A stretch of DNA of 64,000 nt. Origin: Sequoia sempervirens (Eukaryota; Streptophyta; Pinopsida; Cupressales; Cupressaceae). This document shows positions 59,690-64,000 of this stretch, piece by piece. The position numbers and the translations under genes were made by a program. The number at the start of each line of letters is the position of its first letter. Positions within the stretch are counted from its first letter, which is position 1. Under the pieces are notes generated by a model. It saw only the letters and a list, made by a program, of their open reading frames with translations, was not told where the DNA came from and did not search any database. Location: assembly GCA_007258455.2 (NCBI GenBank), contig VDFB02193867.1, forward strand, positions 564,694,591-564,758,590. The letters are read 5' to 3'.

Positions 59690-60367
59690 TAAAATGGTAC
59701 ATAGTATGTACCACCCCCATAGTAACTATGTTTGTAACTAAGCGATTCAAATTGTAATTGATTAGCAACTCTTCCCCTGCAGTTATTGATTTTATCGCAC
59801 ATACAAATACACGGTTTCCCTCATGCGCCTCAAATATGCAATTGGGTTGCTTATTTGTTGACTCAGGCCATGTAATGTTTATAAACCCTACAATATTCCT
59901 GATGCTTTTGGCCTTCCGTCAATGTACATAGCCACTCCTTTATTTTGATCCTTATCTTTTAGTTGTATATAGTTTGCTGACAGTGCATACCTATGCATAC
60001 TTTGTGTATATTGAACCAGTTGCATCCAATCATTGTAACTACAACAGGGTCCAACATACTCCATCAATTCAGTAACTTTGTCATAGCAGACCTTTATGTC
60101 ATCCATGCAAAATAGGCCCAAACCATGTAATGACGATGGTGTTATGTGATGTATCCTCTCGTTGAAAAAAAAATTACTATTTATTGGAGGAAGTTCCTTG
60201 GGTACCCATTGTTTCCATAGATGTTTGTACCTCAAGGGCACCTCGACGTCGCCTATGCTCTCATCATCATAAGAACATGACCCCCCTTTAGCAAGAAAAA
60301 ATTCCATGTGTTTATAGAATTTTCTTCTAATATTTTGACCTCTAGTTGATCTCCCTCTTTTAGACAT
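59690..60367 (-). pseudogene. SET-domain (protein methyltransferase-like) ORF with one-base frameshift
   Basis: SET domains move a methyl group from S-adenosylmethionine to lysine, mostly in histones. From ATG 60367 the frame runs 159 codons. It has a basic start (MSKRGRSTRGQNIRRKF), a linker (RYKHLWKQWVPKELPPINS), then the SET start ITPSSLHGLGLF and ELMEYVGP, and RYALSANYIQLKD. The frame closes at 59888, where one base appears lost. In the next frame the core goes on with GFINITWPESTNKQPNC and VFVCAIKSITAGEELLINYN, which match the GN-x-x-RFINHS...PNC and GEEL-x-x-DYN motifs of SET proteins. The frameshift is the only break seen. Cys-rich pre-SET and post-SET parts are absent. It is on the strand of the En/Spm exons. 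Confidence 0.7.
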
Positions 60368-60409
60368 ACTACATGTCTTGCTTTCCTCTTCTCTTCCGAA
60401 TTTCCCTGC

Positions 60410-61650
60410 TCGAGGAAGAGATCTAACAAATACCTATTTGGTGGTACCTACACTCATAAGGATGTTGGATGAAGTTCTTTCATGGTGATGTGATCCCAAG
60501 GTGACATTATGATTAATCTATCATTTCATAGGTTATAAGGTAATCAAGTCTTGATAGATTGCAAGCTATTGTTACTACCGTCCAAATGTGTCCATCACAA
60601 ATCAAATCTACTTAACGTTTTAACTCCCAAACTTTGTAACAAGTGTTAAATGTGACTATGGTCCACCAGTTACACAACCAAGGCCTCAAATGTATTCTCT
60701 AATTGTAATCAAAGGACTTTTTCTCTTCATTCAAGTAAATAAACTTGAAGGGAAACACCACCAAGTGGTTTATTGGACACCTACATGACTAAAAATAGCA
60801 GAAAAATTACATTTAATTTCCATATGTCTAAGTGGTTAATGGGGAGGGAGTGTGTACTAGGCCTGGTTAATTCATCATAAGTTTACGCTTTGGCAATAAA
60901 AAAATTTTAAGTCATATTAAATCTTCCTATGTCTAATTGCTAGGAGACTTTTGGTATGTTTTAAGGTAGGATGATTGATGAAAGAGCCCAAAGACTATCC
61001 TTTCTCCATGGTATCTAGGTACACATACTAGCGGTCTTCTCTTATATGGTTGGACATGATTTAAAGAACTTAGCTAGGAATTGTTCATTTAACCTAAGGT
61101 TTTCTCATAATGCCATCATTGGAAAAGTATGATCAAATTCTTCTATTATGAAGAATTGGTTTATGTGCCTCTAGTAATCACTATAAATATTTGTAAGGAT
61201 AAAATGACTAATTGCATCAGGTAGGAGAGAATCAACTTTGAGTTCTTCAAAGTTATATTCCTCTATTCATAATTTTTAAGGGTTGTGTGTGGAGGAGGTT
61301 ATCACTACCAAGAAGGGAGGAGACATTTCCTTGTATTCTTTTATAATTTTCATTATTCTTATTTATTTTACACTTATATTTACAAATACACATACATATG
61401 CATTTACTATTTTCATTTATTTCTCATGTAGTTTAATAGTTTGATCGATTTCATAGTATATGTGTTGAAGACTTTAGAATTTCAAATACATTAATTTATG
61501 GATATGTTGTATCTATAACTCTACAAAACCATAAGCTCTTTGCATTTACACTTGCATTTAGAAATACACATTTATATACATAGATATAGATTTCTTTAAT
61601 GATATGTTGCATTTCTTGTTCTAGGAGAGCATCCAGTAATTGCATTTACA
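60410..61650. other. AT-rich stretch, nothing recognised
   Basis: No coding frame of note, and no CACTA terminus or subterminal TTCGTC repeats to close the element. Confidence 0.5.
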
Positions 61651-61666
61651 TTTACATTTAAAAATA

Positions 61667-61682
61667 CACATACATACATACA

Positions 61683-61718
<36 letters not shown>

Positions 61719-61740
61719 TGTGCATGTGTGTGTGTGTATC
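61667..61740. repeat. Microsatellite (TACA)n, (TA)n, (TG)n
   Basis: About eleven TACA units, then short TA and TG/GTGT runs. A simple sequence repeat with no other feature. Confidence 0.95.
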
Positions 61741-61749
61741 ATTTATATT

Positions 61750-63820
61750 CAGTGTTTAGAAACAACCCATTATGTCTGCACATGGATAAAAACTCATAAA
61801 ATCAGATCTCCCATACATTTTTTGTTGAAACCTAGGCTTGAACCTCTCATTTCACATACTTTTCTTCACAAAATTATTGAGGACAGAAGCTATACCTTCT
61901 TTATTTATCATCCTACGCCCTATTCATGCATCCTACAATTACAACAGTATCCATGGGGCCTCTTACACAAGCTACATTAATCACAAAAAGTGTAAGAGCC
62001 CCTTTATATCATGTTTTGACTACAAAACCCTCAAAAATAGGGTAACTCAGATTATGATTTGTTGGTGAGTTGTATGGACAAAATCATTAGCACCAGCTCA
62101 TTCTTGGAGTCTTTTGAAAGAGAAGTGAATCGGTGGTAGTTAAGTACAAACCTTATAGTGTCAAGGTGAATGAGGTGATCAATTTTGATTGGGCTGATGA
62201 AGAGTACCAAATGGGTAAATGTATATTTAACTGAGGAAGAGTGAAAAGGGTAGGTTGCTAACGGTTGACAAATCAGCTGTTGCAGTTACAACATATTCCA
62301 GTTTTTTTTTTTGGTGACAGTCTAGGCACGAAATTCTTGAAGTTTTTTTTTGCTGCATCAACCATTCTCAGCGGGCATGATGAACAAGAAGATTCTCTGG
62401 GGAGATTTTTGTTGTAACAATTTTTTGGAATATCACAAGGCGTTCCAATTGGCTGGTGACATGTGTGCTTTCTGGCCCAATGCTTGTTTGCTCCTTCTTT
62501 TTCTATAAGAAGGATTTCAAGGCTACAAGTACGGGTTAGCAAGCTAGATATTTTTGGTCAATTCTAGATGAAGTTACAGAGCAAATTGTAAAGTCTGATG
62601 GTTTTAGGGAAAATGCAATTTAGGTTTTGAGTCATTCTATAGTAGGTTTTGAATTCATGGGGATTTGATGTTTTATGACAGTACTGGCATTTGAATTGAT
62701 ATGATTAATTCGAACTCATGTATCTCCATTGTACAAGCATATCTGAATTTTGAATAAAATGATCAAGGGTTGTTTCGTTCATCTCACTGTTGTGGTGTGT
62801 ATGATTCTTGTTTTAGGTTTAATTCAAGGAATTAATTAAAATGCTTGAATGGGATTGTAGGTGGATATGTTATGTATAAGTATTTGATAAGTAGTATTAG
62901 GTTAGAATACATATTGATGAGATTGTAAAGCAATGTTATCAAGGATCTTATATGTTATGTGTTAAATCTGTCATAAACCCTTAGATGCTTATAAATTTGA
63001 CTCCTCCAATGGATATATGGCACTGATCTAAGCTGTACTTATTCGTATGGTTCAATATTTGTTTTCCTTTACATAGAGCTTGCTACAAATTACAAATCAA
63101 TGACTATCTTATACTGTGAAATGTTGTTGTAGTTAAATCTCATGCTCCAAATAGTTGATATTATTGATAAAAAAACCAATTCTATTTGGTATTATCCTAT
63201 TATGTTGAGCTATTAAATGAGATTATCTGTTGTTGTTGATGTTGTTTATGATGATGGTGCAAAGGTTGTAAACGCATTAAGGGATCACCCTCATGGGTCT
63301 TGCAGAGCCCAAAGTGTAGGAGGTCTTTCAAATCCTCGTCAGTTGGTCCAGGTCCTAAGAGCTTCCCTTTATTGGAATTGGCAATTCCATAGGTAGATTA
63401 GAAGATCAACCTGCTTACCGTAAAAACAACCAACACCTTGTATATGTTTGTGGTGGAGGTATTAAAGAAGAATTGTATGCCTCTATTTCCATTCATTAGA
63501 TCTACCTTAGCCTAGCATATACTTGGGCTATGTCTACAATTGCTTCAGATTCATGCGATGAAGGCTATGTGTGATGAAATATTAAACCTCCAAGCAAGAT
63601 GTGGGTAGATTATGGGAGTTTTCCAGACCTGAGGCTGGTGGATAAAATGTGAAAGACTAAGCTATTTTTTTTTTGTCTTATCTTATACCATTTTATGAGA
63701 ATGGGGGTGCCAATGTACAAGAAGATCTTTGGAAACTAGGCATGAAAATTAAAGGTTAAAGAGAATGGGGGTGCCAAACTTACAGTACTCATTGCCCCTT
63801 GGTCATCAATTTTCCCTAAG
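61750..63820. other. Unassigned sequence, no gene named
   Basis: Several short open stretches, for example a Cys-containing minus-strand frame at 62273-62542, but none has a recognisable motif and they cross poly-T tracts. The part 63330-63480 is slightly more GC-rich and could be a decayed gene fragment that I cannot identify. Confidence 0.45.
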
Positions 63821-63824
63821 TGCC

Positions 63825-64000
63825 CTCAACCTCATCCTTGGTGCTGGTATTGACCTTGTTTTCACTCCTCCAAACTCTTCCTCGACGCTGATATTGACCT
63901 TTTTTTCACTCCTCCAAACTCTTCGTTGGCACTGGTATTGACCTTATTTTAACTCCAAACTCTTCCTCAGCACTGGTATTGACCTTGTTTTCACTCCTCC
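63825..64000. repeat. Tandem repeat, 44-bp units, running off the window
   Basis: Four copies of a unit containing (GC)ACTGGTATTGACCTTGTT, TTCACTCCTCC and AAACTCTTCCTC. One copy has lost a few bases (ACTCC for CACTCCTCC). The array continues past the window end. Confidence 0.9.

Larger units (their letters stand above)
56209..60400 (-). mobile_element. CACTA-like (En/Spm) DNA transposon region
   Basis: A candidate terminus CACTACTGAATTTGACACC starts at 56209, with the CACTA signature. It is followed by subterminal DNA dense in TTCGTC and GACGAA and by a 55-bp tandem array (56441-56715). Inward, on the minus strand, lie broken exons like those of plant En/Spm proteins (58130-59610) and a SET-domain ORF (59690-60367). 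The opposite terminus is not found before the window end, so the right boundary here is only the end of recognisable coding sequence. The class call rests on the terminus, the subterminal repeats and the protein fragments together. Confidence 0.5.

Noticed and set aside
61667..61740. Regulatory Z-DNA or promoter element
   Set aside because: Ordinary microsatellite, with no gene next to it.
62273..62542. Small Cys-rich protein on the minus strand
   Set aside because: There is no signal peptide or known Cys pattern. Part of the Lys-rich sequence comes from poly-T tracts, and no neighbour supports it.
60401..64000. Opposite terminus of the CACTA-like element
   Set aside because: I looked for a TAGTG end with TTCGTC-rich subterminal DNA and found none. 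TAGTGTCAA near 62157 lacks the subterminal repeats.

Overview
The window looks like nuclear DNA of a seed plant, most likely a gymnosperm. It is AT-rich, has split genes, contains nested LTR retrotransposons with plant tRNA primer sites, and carries a plant multicopper oxidase (laccase) gene. No species can be named from the sequence. I see no bacterial gene, rRNA, intact tRNA gene or CRISPR array.

The centre (7684-35671, minus strand) is one laccase locus. All six expected exons can be found in order, and four copper-binding motifs survive, but the gene is dead. It has an in-frame TAG in exon 2, a Copia element inside exon 3, a deletion and frameshift near the start of exon 5, a second Copia element inside exon 5, and a lost splice donor after exon 5. 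A Gypsy element sits inside the LTR of that second Copia element. Removing the insertions and one copy of each target duplication leaves exon lengths of 152, 245 and 129 bp for exons 2-4, with matching phases, so the insertion model fits to the base.

Left flank (1-7683): an unrecognised short ORF, then a complete but decayed Copia element (1505-6261) with 311-bp LTRs and a perfect 5-bp target duplication, then the 3' flank of the laccase. Right flank (35672-55052): AT-rich repeat-dominated DNA with two 1.4-kb copies (and diverged relatives) of a minus-strand retroelement family that has a palindromic core, gag-like remnants, a non-autonomous LTR element with a truncated 5' LTR (47163-51766), and several tandem repeats, one of which is an open 25-residue protein repeat.

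The far right (55053-60400) holds a probable Copia LTR remnant. Directly beside it lies a CACTA-like region with a candidate terminus at 56209, five 55-bp hairpin-forming subterminal repeats, broken exons of an En/Spm-like protein, and a SET-domain ORF carrying a one-base frameshift. This transposon-linked SET gene is the most unusual item here. The last 3.6 kb has microsatellites and a 44-bp tandem repeat but no gene I can name.

Insertion order from nesting: the laccase came first, then Copia-2 into exon 5, then Gypsy into Copia-2. Copia-3 in exon 3 cannot be ordered relative to these by nesting alone.
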